A DNA stretch of 64,000 bases from Bidens hawaiensis (taxonomy: Eukaryota; Streptophyta; Magnoliopsida; Asterales; Asteraceae), in the NCBI GenBank assembly GCA_021521415.1, contig JAIQDT010001127.1, positions 372,001 to 436,000 of the forward strand, given 5' to 3'. The translations under genes were made by a program, and so were the position numbers. Positions within the stretch are counted from its first letter, which is position 1; each line of letters begins with the position of its first letter. Positions 45,481 to 56,992 of this stretch are shown piece after piece. The notes under the pieces were generated by a model, which saw nothing but the letters and a program-made list of their open reading frames with translations, searched no databases and had not been told where the DNA came from.

Positions 45481-46955
45481 AATTATACGCATTATAAATT
45501 TTATTAGATGGTGAGTTTCATCGTTAAAATGAAGTATTTAAAGTATACCCTTCATTTAAATGCATAATTACATCATTAGTTTTGACTTTCTCCTATTTGT
45601 GATTGTTAACTTTTGTTAATTGTGACAATTTTCTCTTATAAGCTGGTATTTACAACATAATTTCTCCAAGTTCTTTATCAATATAGTTATTTTGTTCACT
45701 TACTTCGGTAAAAATCTAAGTATACTTGTATGTTATTCTAGAGACACCATTCTATACCTACCGATTAGTATTCCTTGAATATTATTTATAAAGTCACTTC
45801 AGATTTAAAGATGTTATTGTGGTCCATCTCTTTGATTATTGTCGTCACGTAACACATTCATCGTACTATATCATGACATCACCAAATCGAAACTTTTTTA
45901 TCTCGTCTTTTTATTTTAACACGTGTGATCGCTATACTGCTTAATTCGATCAGGACAAAAGCTCCAAAGCAATATGAAATGTTAGCATGTGGAATGCTTT
46001 GGTGCACACTTAATTGCAGCTGTCTCCAAGGTGGATAAACACTTAACTTTTGACCCACTTTACTTATTTTATTTCATTGTTTCATGATTGTAACATTATT
46101 AAAGCAACAATTATAAATATCTTATCAACATTTGTTGAAGAGTCGGGGCTAATGTATAGAGTAATTATTGATGTTTTGAAAAAGAAAAACAAGCAACTAC
46201 AAGTGGTACTTGTATCATGACAAGATACTACTTGACATTTAACAAATGAAAACAATGCATTGTGATTCGTTACTTTAGACTATTGTTGTATCGTTAAAGT
46301 TGTTATGAGTCGGTCTATGTGAAGGGGCGTCTTGCAACATGTAAACACTTAGTTGGCAAAAAGGGCTTTCACATTTTACAATCACCAGAGTTTGTTATGG
46401 TACGGTGAAATGTGACTGGATTGCTTGGTGTAACTACTCATCTTATACTATTCGTGTAACAGTTGAATATGCCTATACTACTTGAATACACTTATGCTAC
46501 TTGTAGATCCTATAGACCTATATGAATCGTATAACTCCACGAAATCATACACGTCTGCAGACTTGTCATTGGTAAAGCCTATATGAGTTGTATAAACCTA
46601 TACAACTCGTATAAGTGACAACAGTATGACGTTTTGATTTGGGATGGTGTCCGCCTAATGTAACGATCTCTTTGATCAAATAGCGTTTGTTCTAGTGTTA
46701 TCAACGTGTATATTTAAAGCATATATTCAGCATGTCCCAAAATTATGATTTGGTTGTTTGATAAAACCTGAATATTAGTACTTAACTATTTATGAACGAA
46801 ACACACGAGTTTAAACCTCGAATTCTGATCTTTTGATTGAGTTAATCAATCGATTATGGCTCGTAAACCACAATCATCAACAGATAAACATCAGTTGACA
46901 ATTATACTGTTTATTATTTAGAAAAGTATTTAAAGATTCTATCAAACTAACCATG
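45481..46955. other. Intergenic, with a palindromic CGTATA repeat
   Basis: AT-rich, no gene seen. At about 46480-46620 there are repeated words such as CCTATACAACTCGTATAAG, related to palindromes at 63850-63970. Confidence 0.4.
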
Positions 46956-46956
46956 A

Positions 46957-46996
46957 ATTATTATTATTATTATTATTATTGTTGTTGTTGTTGTTG
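46957..46996. repeat. TTA/TTG compound microsatellite at the 3' end of TIM9
   Basis: About eight TTA units followed by about six TTG units. On the minus strand these are CAA (Gln) codons followed by TAA (stop) codons, so the repeat encodes both the C-terminal Gln run and the stop of TIM9. Confidence 0.9.
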
Positions 46997-47831
46997 GTCA
47001 GGGGTTGCATCAGCAGCACCTTGGTTGAGTTCAGCAAACCTCAACCCGACACGCATCGAATGCTTCAAAAACTTCTCTGCACAGCTCTTCACGCATGCTT
47101 CCTCGTGTTTATGCAACGTTTTGCGCCAGAATGTGTCCACACATTCCGTAAAGCATTTCTTCACAAGCGTGTCATACGTCCTTAGACTGCAATGTTGATT
47201 GTCACCAATTAAGATACCGGTAGACATGTAAACGAACCAAACAAACATGAACTGAGGATGTTTGTGTCTGTTAACTTAACGAACGAGGTTTTCTTCTTCG
47301 TGTTCGTTCGTTAAGGAAATGAACACACTTAAACAAACGAACATAAATGAGTTTAAATGAACAAACATAAACCAATGTTCATGAAAGAAACATGCGTTCA
47401 TGTCCGTTCGCTCAACCAAATAAACAAAAAATTCTCTACATGTTCTTTTTTTTAAGTGAGCATAAACAAACTTCTTCCTGAACGGTTCACCGAATAATAG
47501 GTTTTCATTTTTATTTTAGACAACTTACAAAAATTCAATAGATATGCAACTCAGATATTTTAGTTCAAATGTATAATAATCAATTAGATATTATTTAACA
47601 AAACCATTAGGCCCAGTTTCATTATTTGAGCCAAAAAAATTTATTGAGCTTAAATGGCAAAAACCAAAAAAAGCGAAACAAAAACCGAACCAAACTTAAA
47701 ACGAAAACCGAAATAAAAAAATTACAAAAAGAGAACCTGTCACGAATCTGAAACTGCTCGATCATGGTTGACATTCTAGCTTGATCTTCCTTCGGAAGAG
47801 ACGCCAAATCACCGTACATACTTTTGTCCAT
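46976..47831 (-). CDS. TIM9: TIM9, small Tim chaperone of the mitochondrial intermembrane space
   Basis: Two exons, 47831-47737 and 47186-46976, phase-matched through GT-AG to 101 residues. Twin CX3C motifs are visible at Cys43/Cys47 and Cys63/Cys67, and the end of the core has EKFLKHSMRVGLRFAELNQ as in plant TIM9. With TIM10 it forms a hexamer that escorts hydrophobic carrier proteins to the inner membrane. The start MDKSMYGDLASLPKEDQ matches the family. The protein is slightly longer than the usual about 93 residues because of a tail with six Gln, coded by a microsatellite. The 550 bp intron has a dispersed repeat with CATAAACGAAC words (about 47230-47490). A MITE lies about 115 bp upstream of the ATG. 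Confidence 0.9.
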
Positions 47832-47947
47832 TGTTACTGTTATCAAACACCATTTCGAATCAGCATATTTGATCCGTAACTAATTCGGTTCTATAACTTC
47901 TGAAAACCCTAAAACCGTTAAAAACTCTAATCACGAACGAACAAACT

Positions 47948-48386
47948 AGAGGTGTAAGCGAGCCGAGCCTAATCTCGACTAGGCTAGAGCTCGGCTCGTT
48001 TAACTTACAGAGAACCCCAAGCTTGGCTTCTTTCGAGCTCTATTTCTACCGCTCGAAATCAGCTCGTGAGTAATTTTTCAAGCTCGAGCACAGCTCGTTG
48101 TATATTTAATAATTAAATTACATATATTTATATCTATACACACATACATACATATTTAAATAATGAGCTTATATACGACAAACATATAAAGAGTATTATT
48201 TAGTTATTTTTATCATAGTTTATACATAATTATTAAATAATAAATATATAACTAATAGGTTCGCGAGCATTTTCGAGCACAGAATCAGGCTTACTTCCTA
48301 AAAAAGTTTGTTTTTAGGCTTGGTCTAGGGGAATCCTTTAAGCTTGAGTAGCTCACGAGCGGCTTAGCTCGTTCACACTCATAAAA
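47948..48386. mobile_element. GAGCCGAGC-type MITE upstream of TIM9
   Basis: Left end AGGTGTAAGCGAGCCGAGCC, right end reverse complemented GAGTGTGAACGAGCTAAGCC, AT-rich core with GAGCTCG words. No clean target duplication. Its position just upstream puts it in the TIM9 promoter or 5' UTR. Confidence 0.55.
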
Positions 48387-48497
48387 CGAATGAACAATAA
48401 TAAACTTATAATCCAAGATATCATATTAACGAACATTTGTTTTGTTAGGGTATAATACCTTAACTTGGAAGCGAAAATGACAAAGGCGTGCAGAGAA

Positions 48498-48498
<1 letters not shown>

Positions 48499-48530
<32 letters not shown>

Positions 48531-48531
48531 C
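48499..48531. repeat. AAT microsatellite
   Basis: About eleven uninterrupted ATA/AAT units between TIM9 and CXIP4. Confidence 0.9.
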
Positions 48532-48738
48532 AAATATGCATTAGAAGGATTTAAATATGAGTTAGGGTTTGGGCTATGTGATTGGGGTTGGTGGGCTTTA
48601 TTGTGTGACCCATTTAACTCACATATGCAACGTGAAGTGGATGCGGAAACACAACCCGAACCCGAACAGAAAACCACAAAAAGGATTAGTGAAAACAAAG
48701 TACTACCCAAAGGAGCCATTCGTGATGTCTGAACGTGG

Positions 48739-48900
48739 CAGAGCCGGCCCAATAGTGTTGTTGGGTGAAGCTAGGGCTTAAGGCCCCCGTAAAAATAAGG
48801 CCTCCGTTTAAAACGTTAAATATATATATATAAATTTCGAAAAACATATTAAAATCTTAAAACTGAAAAATTAAACCACCACCAGATGTTGCCCCAATAG
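48739..48900. mobile_element. Truncated hAT-type end
   Basis: CAGAGCCGGCCC followed by GGCTTAAGGCCCCCGT and GGCCTCCG resembles the left end of the element at 10309 and the MITE at 31604. No matching right end was found, so the length is uncertain. Confidence 0.4.
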
Positions 48901-49076
48901 TTGGTATACAAGTTGTCAACTTTCCAAAGGCTTTACGTTCAACCCAAGTTCGAGCCTCTTAGGCCGCAAGGGTTATTTCAAGAGAGATTGTACCAAACTT
49001 GGTTATTTGGCCGCAAATTACCCAAGTGTATATATGCTCACTTCCAAAAAAAAGTGTATATATACAAAATCTCTAA

Positions 49077-49081
<5 letters not shown>

Positions 49082-49124
<43 letters not shown>
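49082..49124. repeat. CT microsatellite
   Basis: About 21 uninterrupted TC/CT units roughly 430 bp upstream of the CXIP4 promoter. Confidence 0.95.
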
Positions 49125-49127
<3 letters not shown>

Positions 49128-49491
49128 ACATACTTATTATTTCGGTAATTTTCTGGTACTTATCCTTCCTTTAGCAAGCAAACGACATTTTATTTTTTAA
49201 ATTAATTTGATCAGGTCAAGTCTATAGTAATCAGAGATATCACCTACGAAAGTGTTCAAATCCTCTTGTTGGCAAACTTCACAATTCTTCAATAATCAAA
49301 GCAGCAAGAGAGAAAATACAACAATTACTTAACCACCTCATATATCATAAACATATCATTAATCTCGAATGAGTCTCAGTTTTATTTTATAATCCTCACT
49401 TCCTCATGTTACCATTAACATCATTTCTCTCTCGAGCACAATTTTTAATTACCAAAAAAAATAGCCAAATTAGGTAAGAAAACCAAAAAAC

Positions 49492-49557
49492 AGCCCATTA
49501 AAATGAAAGCCCAAACATAAAACACCCAGTCGGCCCAAATTTATTTTAATATATAAG
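49492..49557 (+). promoter_or_regulatory. CXIP4 core promoter: three site II-like motifs and TATA
   Basis: AGCCCA at about 49493 and 49508 and GGCCCA at about 49532 are reverse forms of TGGGC(C/T), the site II motif bound by TCP factors in housekeeping genes. TATATAAG follows at 49550-49557. The transcript should start about 30 bp later. Confidence 0.55.
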
Positions 49558-49579
49558 CAAAAGCTAAACTCACCTTCAA

Positions 49580-50760
49580 GTCTTCAACCTCTCTTTTATT
49601 TTCTTTTTCTTTTTCAATCAATCGAGAATCTTCGATCTATTCTTCCTTCATCACAATATAATAATAATAATAATATAATCACAGGTACGATTCCATCTTC
49701 CTTATTAATTACCTGTTAATCACTAATTCGTAACTTTATTTCTGTTTTCGAAACCCTAATTTTCAAAATTGTTATGCTAATTTCCGCGGTTTTGTTCAAT
49801 TCGACATCGATTTGGCTTCTATTATACGCGATTGGTTGTATTTTCTTGTCAATTTTGGATTTAATTATGATTTTGTTAGGATTTGTGAGTTGTATTATTG
49901 AAAGTTGAAACCCTAGATTTAGGATTGTGGGCATAGGGTTTTTACTGTTGTATACATGTTAGGGTTTTAATTACTAATTGATTTGCTTTAGTATTGGCAC
50001 GCTTATTTAGGGTTTGAAGTTGTATTATTGAAACCCTAAAATTCTTCCCACTAGTTTCATATGCTTAGGATTTACTGTTCTACAAAGCTTAGGGTTTAGA
50101 TTACTGATTGATTTGCTTTAGTATTGGCACGCTTATTTAGGGTTTCGATCTCATTAGCTTATGTTCTTGGTCATTTTGAGATTGATTTGTATCTCTGGTG
50201 TTTATATTGATTATAAAAGTTTAGGCCTGTAAATAAACGAACGAAGGTGGAAGGCATTTTCCTGTTTGTTCATTTAACTTTAACCTAACACGAACAATTA
50301 AACGAACAGTTGTTTTTGTTTATGTTCTTTAGGTAACATAAACTAACACAAAAGAACATAAATGAGTAGGTATCTATGAACATAAACGAACATCAATTGA
50401 AATCTAATACATGTTTTAATTGTTTATAAAAATTAAATGAACGTAAATTAACGAACATATAAAAGCGATCACAAACAAATGTAAATAAACTAACATATAA
50501 AAAGAGCACAAAAGGACGTTCATGAACGCAAATGAACGAACAAAACATGTTCATTTAATTAAACAACAAAAAGTTTTGTTTATGCTTGTTTACAGGCCTA
50601 TAGAAGAGTTGATCTCACCATTTTGAAAATTGGGCATTAATACATCCGATGATATCGATTATTTCACATAAAATACATATGTGCTAGATGGTATGGTGAT
50701 CTGTAATCTATGATGATATTAAAACATATGCTTTTGCAGGTTTCTTTTTGAGTTTTCAAG
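49580..50760 (+). other. CXIP4 5' UTR with a 1055 bp leader intron
   Basis: Leader exon to 49684 (CACAG/GTACGA), intron 49685-50739, acceptor TTTTGCAG, then 21 bases to the ATG. The intron is T-rich, has several AAACCCTA telo-box words, a repeated block (TTTAGTATTGGCACGC near 49989 and 50110), and a MITE-like insert at about 50223-50600 whose ends share AGGCCTGTAAA in inverted form. Long leader introns often raise expression in plants. Confidence 0.7.
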
Positions 50761-51645
50761 ATGCCGGCTACAGCAGGTAGGGTTCGTATGCCAGCAAACA
50801 ACCGTGTGCACAGTAGTGCCGCTTTACAAACTCATGGTATCTGGCAGAGTGCAATTGGTTATGACCCGTACGCCCCTAACAAAGAAGACAACAAGAAATC
50901 CGCCCAACCTCAAACGTCAAACGCAGAACCCGATGGCGGAAACGCGTATGCTAGCTTCCAAGGCTTACTTGCCCTTGCCAGGATTACGGGGTCCAATGCT
51001 GATGAGGCGCGTGGGTCCTGCAAGAAATGTGGCCGTGTGGGCCATTTGACTTTTCAATGCAGAAACTTTTTGAGCATAAAGGAAGATAAAGAGAAAGACC
51101 CGGAAGCTATTCAAGCTGCTGTGATGTCGGGTTTGGAGAAAATTAAAGGGAACGGGAAACGAATGGTTGATGAGAGTGATGGGAGCGAGGAAGAAGATAG
51201 TGAGAGTTCAGATTCTGAATATGATTCAGAGATGGAACGATTGATTGCTTTGAAATACGGGAAGAAGTTGACTAAAAAGTCAAAGTCTTCAAGAAAGAAG
51301 AAAGATTCCGATGACGACGATTCAGAGGAAAATGAGAGGAAGAAAAGGGGTAGGTCAAAAAGGAGAAGTGATAAGAAGAGGAAAGATAAGAAGAGGAGAA
51401 AAGACGATGACTCAGACGACTCGGATGATGACCGTCGATCTCAGAGGAGGAAGAGTAGGAAGGAGAAGAGGAGAAGGAGGAGCCACCGGGATCGTGATGA
51501 TTCAGACAGTTCTGAAGATTCTGGTAGAAGGCATACTAAGAGGAAGAGCAAGAGGTCTGATTCTGATTCAGATGGAAGTAGCGGTTCTGAGGATTCGCGG
51601 GTTGGTCGGGACAAAAAGAGGTCTCATAGGAGGAGCAGGAAGTAG
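50761..51645 (+). CDS. CXIP4: CXIP4, CAX-interacting protein 4-like zinc-knuckle RS-rich protein
   Basis: A single coding exon of 294 residues. The N-terminus MPATAGRVRMPANNRV and the block ASFQGLLALARITGSN are near-identical to Arabidopsis CXIP4. A CCHC knuckle (C-x2-C-x4-H-x4-C) is at residues 87-100, followed by a long tail of alternating Ser/Asp/Glu and Arg/Lys runs resembling splicing-factor RS and nuclear-localisation regions. The Arabidopsis protein was isolated as an activator of the CAX1 vacuolar calcium/proton antiporter in a yeast system and is largely nuclear; an RNA-related role is plausible from the knuckle and RS tail. The ATG is preceded by a spliced leader. Tail length varies widely between species, so this length is normal. 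3' UTR probably ends near 51830-51850. Confidence 0.93.
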   Translation: MPATAGRVRMPANNRVHSSAALQTHGIWQSAIGYDPYAPNKEDNKKSAQPQTSNAEPDGGNAYASFQGLLALARITGSNADEARGSCKKCGRVGHLTFQCRNFLSIKEDKEKDPEAIQAAVMSGLEKIKGNGKRMVDESDGSEEEDSESSDSEYDSEMERLIALKYGKKLTKKSKSSRKKKDSDDDDSEENERKKRGRSKRRSDKKRKDKKRRKDDDSDDSDDDRRSQRRKSRKEKRRRRSHRDRDDSDSSEDSGRRHTKRKSKRSDSDSDGSSGSEDSRVGRDKKRSHRRSRK

Positions 51646-51849
51646 TACTCATGATGATCAAAGGTACGTCATGTTGCATGTGTCGTCTGTTATCGTTTCA
51701 GGAAGTGGAATCTGTGGGTGTAGCGTTTGAAGATTTGATTAGTATGGTGATATGCTGATGAAGATGATGATCATGGTTTGTAAACTTTCTAACAATAAAG
51801 TGCTGTGTACTTGTATTTGGAGGAATTAATTTGTATGTTTATGATGGTT

Positions 51850-52170
51850 TGTTCAGTTGTCGTGCGTGCTCTCTTTCATTTTACATTCTTGAATTCAGTT
51901 TATTTCAGCTTTATATTTAAAGTTTGAATTCACCTTGTGCGTGTTTTTTCAAATTCGAGCCAGGACGGTCCAGATAGCTTGTGGTTTGAACTTTGAAGCT
52001 TGCTTGAAAATAGCTTGTTTTAATAAGCGCCATTTTTTTAATAGCTCAATTTGGCTTTTTATGAACAACCTTGGATTGAGCTTAGACATGACTACCTAAT
52101 ACTTAGACAGTTATTTTGTGTAATATGCAAATAACTAACTTTATATATACTCATGATTATATACATAACA
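51850..52170. other. Intergenic downstream of CXIP4
   Basis: AT-rich; about 51950-52100 has AGCTTG/GAGCCA words, perhaps a worn fragment of the GAGCCGAGC MITE family. No gene seen. Confidence 0.4.
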
Positions 52171-52733
52171 CTAGGTTAGTTACCCGTGTAGCACACGGGT
52201 AAGAATAAGTAATTTTTTTTAAAATAATAAAGAAATCTGATATAATAAAAAAAAATGTATCACATATATAAAGATATATTATACGGTAAAAAAATTACAA
52301 ATTACGCAATTTAGAAATAAAAAGTTAGAAAATTCATAAATCATAAATTTTCTTTGTTATTTTCTATATCAAAGTTTAGTTGTAAATGACTACTTTTTTA
52401 AACCAACCCGTGAACCAAAAATCATTCTAATCTTAAACTGTTTTGACACGGACAATATTTGATACTTTAACCGGTTAAAGAAACACACCCGTTTCGTATT
52501 GGTTACTTATAAAAATCTAAAATAACTAATACAATATATTTTGTATTAAACAAATTAACATATTTATGATGATATTAATTCTATTAAATTAGGATGGAAT
52601 TATTAAAAATTGAAAATGAAATATTAAAAAGAGAAATGTATTTAATATGAGAGAGAGCAGAGAAAATTTTGTAAGAATGAATATAGCGATGACATGTGGC
52701 ATAAGGAAACATTTATTTATTAATTAGTATAGA
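52171..52733 (-). mobile_element. Small non-autonomous Helitron (563 bp)
   Basis: On the minus strand it starts TCTATACTAATTAAT after an A and ends with a stem ACCCGTGT...ACACGGGT, a short spacer and CTAG followed by T. This is the full set of Helitron end signals: 5' TC, 3' hairpin plus CTAG, and insertion between A and T. No coding content. Confidence 0.75.
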
Positions 52734-52770
52734 TACATATAACTAATGAAATAATAGCTACTATATAATA

Positions 52771-53613
52771 CAGTGACAGATCCAAAATTTTTTTTCACAG
52801 GGGTCGAAGTTTTGGGGTTCGACTATGTATTACATTTTTTCATTCCATTCGGGTCGGTCGGGTAAGATCGAGTCACATAAAAAGCTAAATTAAATTATAA
52901 ATACACTATACACATGATTAAGTGTTTTATATTTTATAAGTGTGCCTTCATATATTTATGATTTGTGTTATATTTATAAAAATATTTAAAATGAAACTAA
53001 AAAAAGTAAGTTATAATATAGTCAATAAGTAAAGCACATTACACTAAAAAATATAATTAACAAATATAATAAATAAAAAAAAAAACTAAAATCAATAGAT
53101 ATACTAAATTAAATAAAGTAGTAAACAAAAAAAAAAATATAATGCTAACCCATTTAATAGAAATACTTGTGTTTTAGAATGTAATTCTCATGTTAGAACA
53201 ATTAGAATTATTTATCACTTTAAAGTGTAACAAATAAAAATATAACGTGATAAACAAATATCTAATTTATGTGTGAAGTTGGTGATTTGCCTTCCGTCTC
53301 CATTATAGCCTTATAGGCTCTTTCCAATAGAAGCTCATATTTCAAAATGAATATATGATAAAATTAATATTGGAGATTCATCTTCTTCTTTCTAACTTGT
53401 TTAAAACCATTCTTAAGAATCGGCTTGAACTCTACCGGAATTATTTTTCTGGTGATCCTTTTTCCTTTATTTCTTTCTTTCTCGATTTTTTTACAGGGGT
53501 CGGTGTTCAAATTTCACAGGGATCGGTCGAGATTTTATCCCATATATAACACTAAAAAGAAGAAACTCACAGAGGTCGGCCGACCCCGTAACCAATACAT
53601 ACCTCCGCCCCTG
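52771..53613. mobile_element. Non-autonomous hAT element (843 bp)
   Basis: Left end CAGTGACAGATCC, right end reverse complemented CAGGGGCGGAGGT, and a perfect 8 bp target duplication ATATAATA (52763-52770 and 53614-53621). Subterminal GGTCGG/TCGACC words repeat at both ends. The interior short ORFs show no transposase similarity that I recognise. Confidence 0.75.
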
Positions 53614-54279
53614 ATATAATACATGTTTATTATCAAGGAAAAATATTATATTGATATGAATAATAGACTTGCTACACTTGGTATACTTATTTTATGCAAG
53701 TTACAATTACTTGCTCTTATTTAAGTTAAACTTTATTTGAGCTTTTAGCAAGTAGATAACACCAACTTGGCTTGTTTAACCTTTAAAAGAGCATATCTTT
53801 TATGACCTGAATTCAAAGCAACAAGTTCACATCAAGGAGCATATCTTTCTTCTATCAGTTGGGAGAGAATCTTGTTTACAAATGAATTCTTTATTGTCAA
53901 AGTTGTATAGCATCTTTTCAACTTCCATGTTCAATGATTGAGATTTACTCTCTAGTCTCTACGTAATGTCTTTGTTTTAGTGTTAAAAATGTAACCTTTG
54001 AAAGTGTAAAATATCTTCAATAATCGACATTTTTATAACTTTATTATATTTACAAACCAAAATCATAACTGTATATAATAACAGATGATGTAATAACTGT
54101 TATTCTTTAGCCAAACTTGCTACTAATTATGTTTTGTTCTTTTATTCGATCATCAATGAATTAAAGCAGAAACTGAATCGTGTAATTGACTAGACCGGAT
54201 GGTAATATGGTTTGGTTAGAGTAACGAGATAATATTGCTTGGTTTTTTACGAACCAGAAACCAAATGGTTTCACCTTAA

Positions 54280-54478
54280 GACTATGTGTAGCGGGTTGGC
54301 TTTCCACTTTTAATTTTCTGATTGATTTTTCAATTCACTGCACACGCATATCTAGACAATTCTCTCTCGCAGTCGTTAACACGCTCACGCTCCACCGCTT
54401 AACGCCCTTTGGTGCCCCATGTATTTAATGCCTCAATTTGATGACCTAGCGTAGGGCGCTAGCCCACTACACACGGCC
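54280..54478. mobile_element. PIF/Harbinger (Tourist-like) MITE
   Basis: Inverted ends GACTATGTGTAGCGGG and, reverse complemented, GGCCGTGTGTAGTGGG, with TAA target duplications at 54277-54279 and 54479-54481. The size of 199 bp and the 3 bp duplication fit Tourist-like MITEs. It lies downstream of metallothionein A. Confidence 0.65.
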
Positions 54479-54802
54479 TAATTGTTTTCATTTAAATTTT
54501 AAACCAATCCTAACCAAATGAATATAATTTAAAATTACCATTCTTTTTAGGTTAAAGTCGCGCATAATATTATTTATAAATATTTAGTTTCTTCAAAACA
54601 TAATACATGACGTAGAATAAGTTTAGCTTTTTAATTTTTTATAATACCCCCAACAAGTTGATTTAAACAACGTTGACTTTTACACAAAGACAAGGAAACC
54701 TGACTAGGAATCCAAATAACACGTATCATATGTAGGTTTTGTTTATTTATTACATTAAACCAAAACACAAGTTCTTGTTTGGGTCATGGATCCATCTCAT
54801 GT

Positions 54803-55437
54803 TCAGCAGTTGCAAGGATCACACTTGCAGTTTCCTCCACACTTGCACCCGTTTCCGCTCTCGGCAACAAACCCGGTCTCGGTTCCCTCATCAAAACTGC
54901 ATATTTGATGAACCTCAAATCAGTTAATGATCCAAAAATATAAAACTATGTAACCATATATTGGTTCAATTACTGGTTGGACCGGATTTAAAAAAAAACT
55001 ATATAGATTATATAATTTTCTCTTTCCAAAAATCTTATTTACGAATTAATCTATTATTTCAGACTCCGTATTTTTTTAAAATTGCTAACCCACACAAAAA
55101 TATATTGTTTTAAAATAATTTATGACGTAATATGCTTTTAAATGATTATGGCCAGTGGACCAATAAGACGGTACTGAATTGCAATAATAAAAAACATACG
55201 CCATCCTGGGTGCAACACCGTCAACGATGATCATGGTGGTGGTTGATTTCTCGACGTTGCTTCTGCGTGATAAAAATAAATAATATTAGGCATAGGAAAT
55301 TAACTAAATAAATGAATCATTTGATCTTAACTTAACTAGTAAATAAATAAAACTAAAAGAAATTACGAGTTGCAGTTGCAGCTGCTGCCACATGAGCAGC
55401 TTGACCCGCAGTTGCACTTTCCACTTGAGCAAGACAT
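54803..55437 (-). CDS. Type 1 metallothionein, copy A (75 aa)
   Basis: Three exons, 55437-55367, 55262-55200 and 54896-54803, with consistent phases. The N-terminal Cys domain has CxC-x3-CxC-x3-CxC plus an extra Cys3; the C-terminal domain is [15 protein letters not shown] linker of about 36 residues without Cys joins them (contains [13 protein letters not shown]). This is the plant type 1 layout, which binds zinc, copper or cadmium in the cytosol and buffers oxidants. 13 Cys in total; residue 25 is Ser where copy B has Cys. A TATAAAT box (minus strand, about 55531-55525) lies about 90 bp upstream, and the promoter has a TACACGTGTA palindrome near 55555. Confidence 0.92.
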
Positions 55438-55524
55438 GTTGGTTCGAAGGCTTTGAGATTAATCTAGTATATATCAAACTTTGTTGTTAAGATGTGTGAT
55501 TTTATTGTGTGATAATTGGATGCA

Positions 55525-55532
55525 ATTTATAG
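55525..55532 (-). promoter_or_regulatory. TATA box of metallothionein A
   Basis: CTATAAAT on the minus strand about 90 bp before the ATG at 55437. The aligned region is deleted in copy B. Confidence 0.6.
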
Positions 55533-55552
55533 AGCAACAAATGGATGAACAC

Positions 55553-55566
55553 CGTACACGTGTATG
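55553..55566. promoter_or_regulatory. CACGTG palindrome in the metallothionein A promoter
   Basis: GTACACGTGTA is a G-box-type palindrome upstream of the TATA box; ATCACATGTGTA follows close by. Such sites are bound by bZIP or bHLH factors. Missing from copy B. Confidence 0.45.
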
Positions 55567-56345
55567 GTTTTGATATCACATGTGTATGTACATAATTATT
55601 CCACAAGATCACTATCATAGTGTTATTTCTTAGAGTTGTTTCTCAAAATAAACTTAACCACTCTTTAATATATGTTTGTCATCCTAGCTTTATATGATCC
55701 GATCGGTCTGAAACCGGCCCGATGACCTCATGAACGATCTACGAACCAAACGAATTGCCTCCGGACCAACCAACCAAATCTATGGGTCCACATAACATTG
55801 ATTGTATATTTCCATATTAAAACGCGCTAAAAAACTTATGATATAGATTGTGGTCCAAGCCAAGGGTCAGCCACCAAGGACATGACCTCAACTCTTTGTA
55901 AGCTTAAACTCAACTTTATTTATTTTATGATAATATCTTTTTACGTTGTTTTCAAACTACAACTTCATTGATATATCTTCTTGCTCTTAACCTATTTTTT
56001 ACCATTTAATATACACAATATACTTTTAATCAAATATATCCACAAGGTAACCAAAAGTTATTAAGACATTAATATATTTTATTAATTGTTTTTCAAAGTA
56101 TAACACATAGAAATTATCATCAGGCATGGAGCATGCCTCAGTTTTGAAATATCATTAAACAAATCCAAAATTATTTTCAACATTATCTTAATTCTTAGAA
56201 TGTATGTCGGGCCATTTACACAAAACATATATAGTTGATGTGAACCGATCGTTAATAACAATAGTAGAATCTAAAAAGATATGTTTTAATATTTTAGAAG
56301 AGAGCCAAATTCTTATTTTAACTGTATATACAATGACTTATTATA

Positions 56346-56992
56346 TGAACCAATCAACCAAATATACATATGATGTCTAGATGCAACTATGGACATACTA
56401 GGCCAGTTTTCTAGTTATATTGATTATCTGAATTTAAAAAATTTTGAAGCTGAATTTGAATTCAAAATCAAATTACATTATAAAAATCGAGCATCTTATT
56501 CTCTTTAACTGGAGTGTCATAATGCTATAGTTTTACGTGATTACCAGTGTCTGTTTTCACCATCGCATCGCACATACATTTTTCTAGTACATACATGTAT
56601 AAAACCAATATTTGCTTTTCAACTTTTTTTTTTGTCATTTCATTCATAAACCCTCTTGAAACATGCAAATGTCTATTTTTCTCACCATCCCCATCCATTA
56701 TCTTTATAATGCTTAGATAATGGTCTGCACTGTGTAAATAGATAATGCATATAGAGACGTACTATTCGGCATTTAGGCACCACCTTCGATCGTAGACGTC
56801 ACATGGAAACTTGATTTGGGCAGGTATCTAGAGATTGTAGTGGCATTTTCGCCAGTACCACGATGTGACATCCTCTATCCTTCTTTCATAAGAACACCAC
56901 TGATCCCGCATGTTTATATGAACTACAATCGCTCAAGCTTGTTTAAGCATGTCATGATTCGAGGTTCAAACTCAAAATCAACTTGGTTTATA
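56346..56992. other. Spacer between metallothionein duplication units
   Basis: No gene seen. AT-rich. Confidence 0.4.

Larger units (their letters stand above)
53789..56345. repeat. Metallothionein tandem duplication, unit A
   Basis: Shares with 56993-58945 the flank words TCAGTTGGGAGAGAATCTTG, the whole gene including introns, the proximal promoter, and an upstream block (GAGAGCCAAA.TATT near 56300 and 58905). The duplication therefore includes gene and flanks and is old enough for many small indels. Confidence 0.75.

Noticed and set aside
48426..48752. 108-codon minus frame with a signal-like N-terminus
   Set aside because: It includes a run of Ile coded by the AAT microsatellite and no further exons; probably chance.
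51311..51730. 139-codon Arg/Gly-rich frame overlapping CXIP4
   Set aside because: A shadow of the RS-rich CXIP4 tail in another frame.
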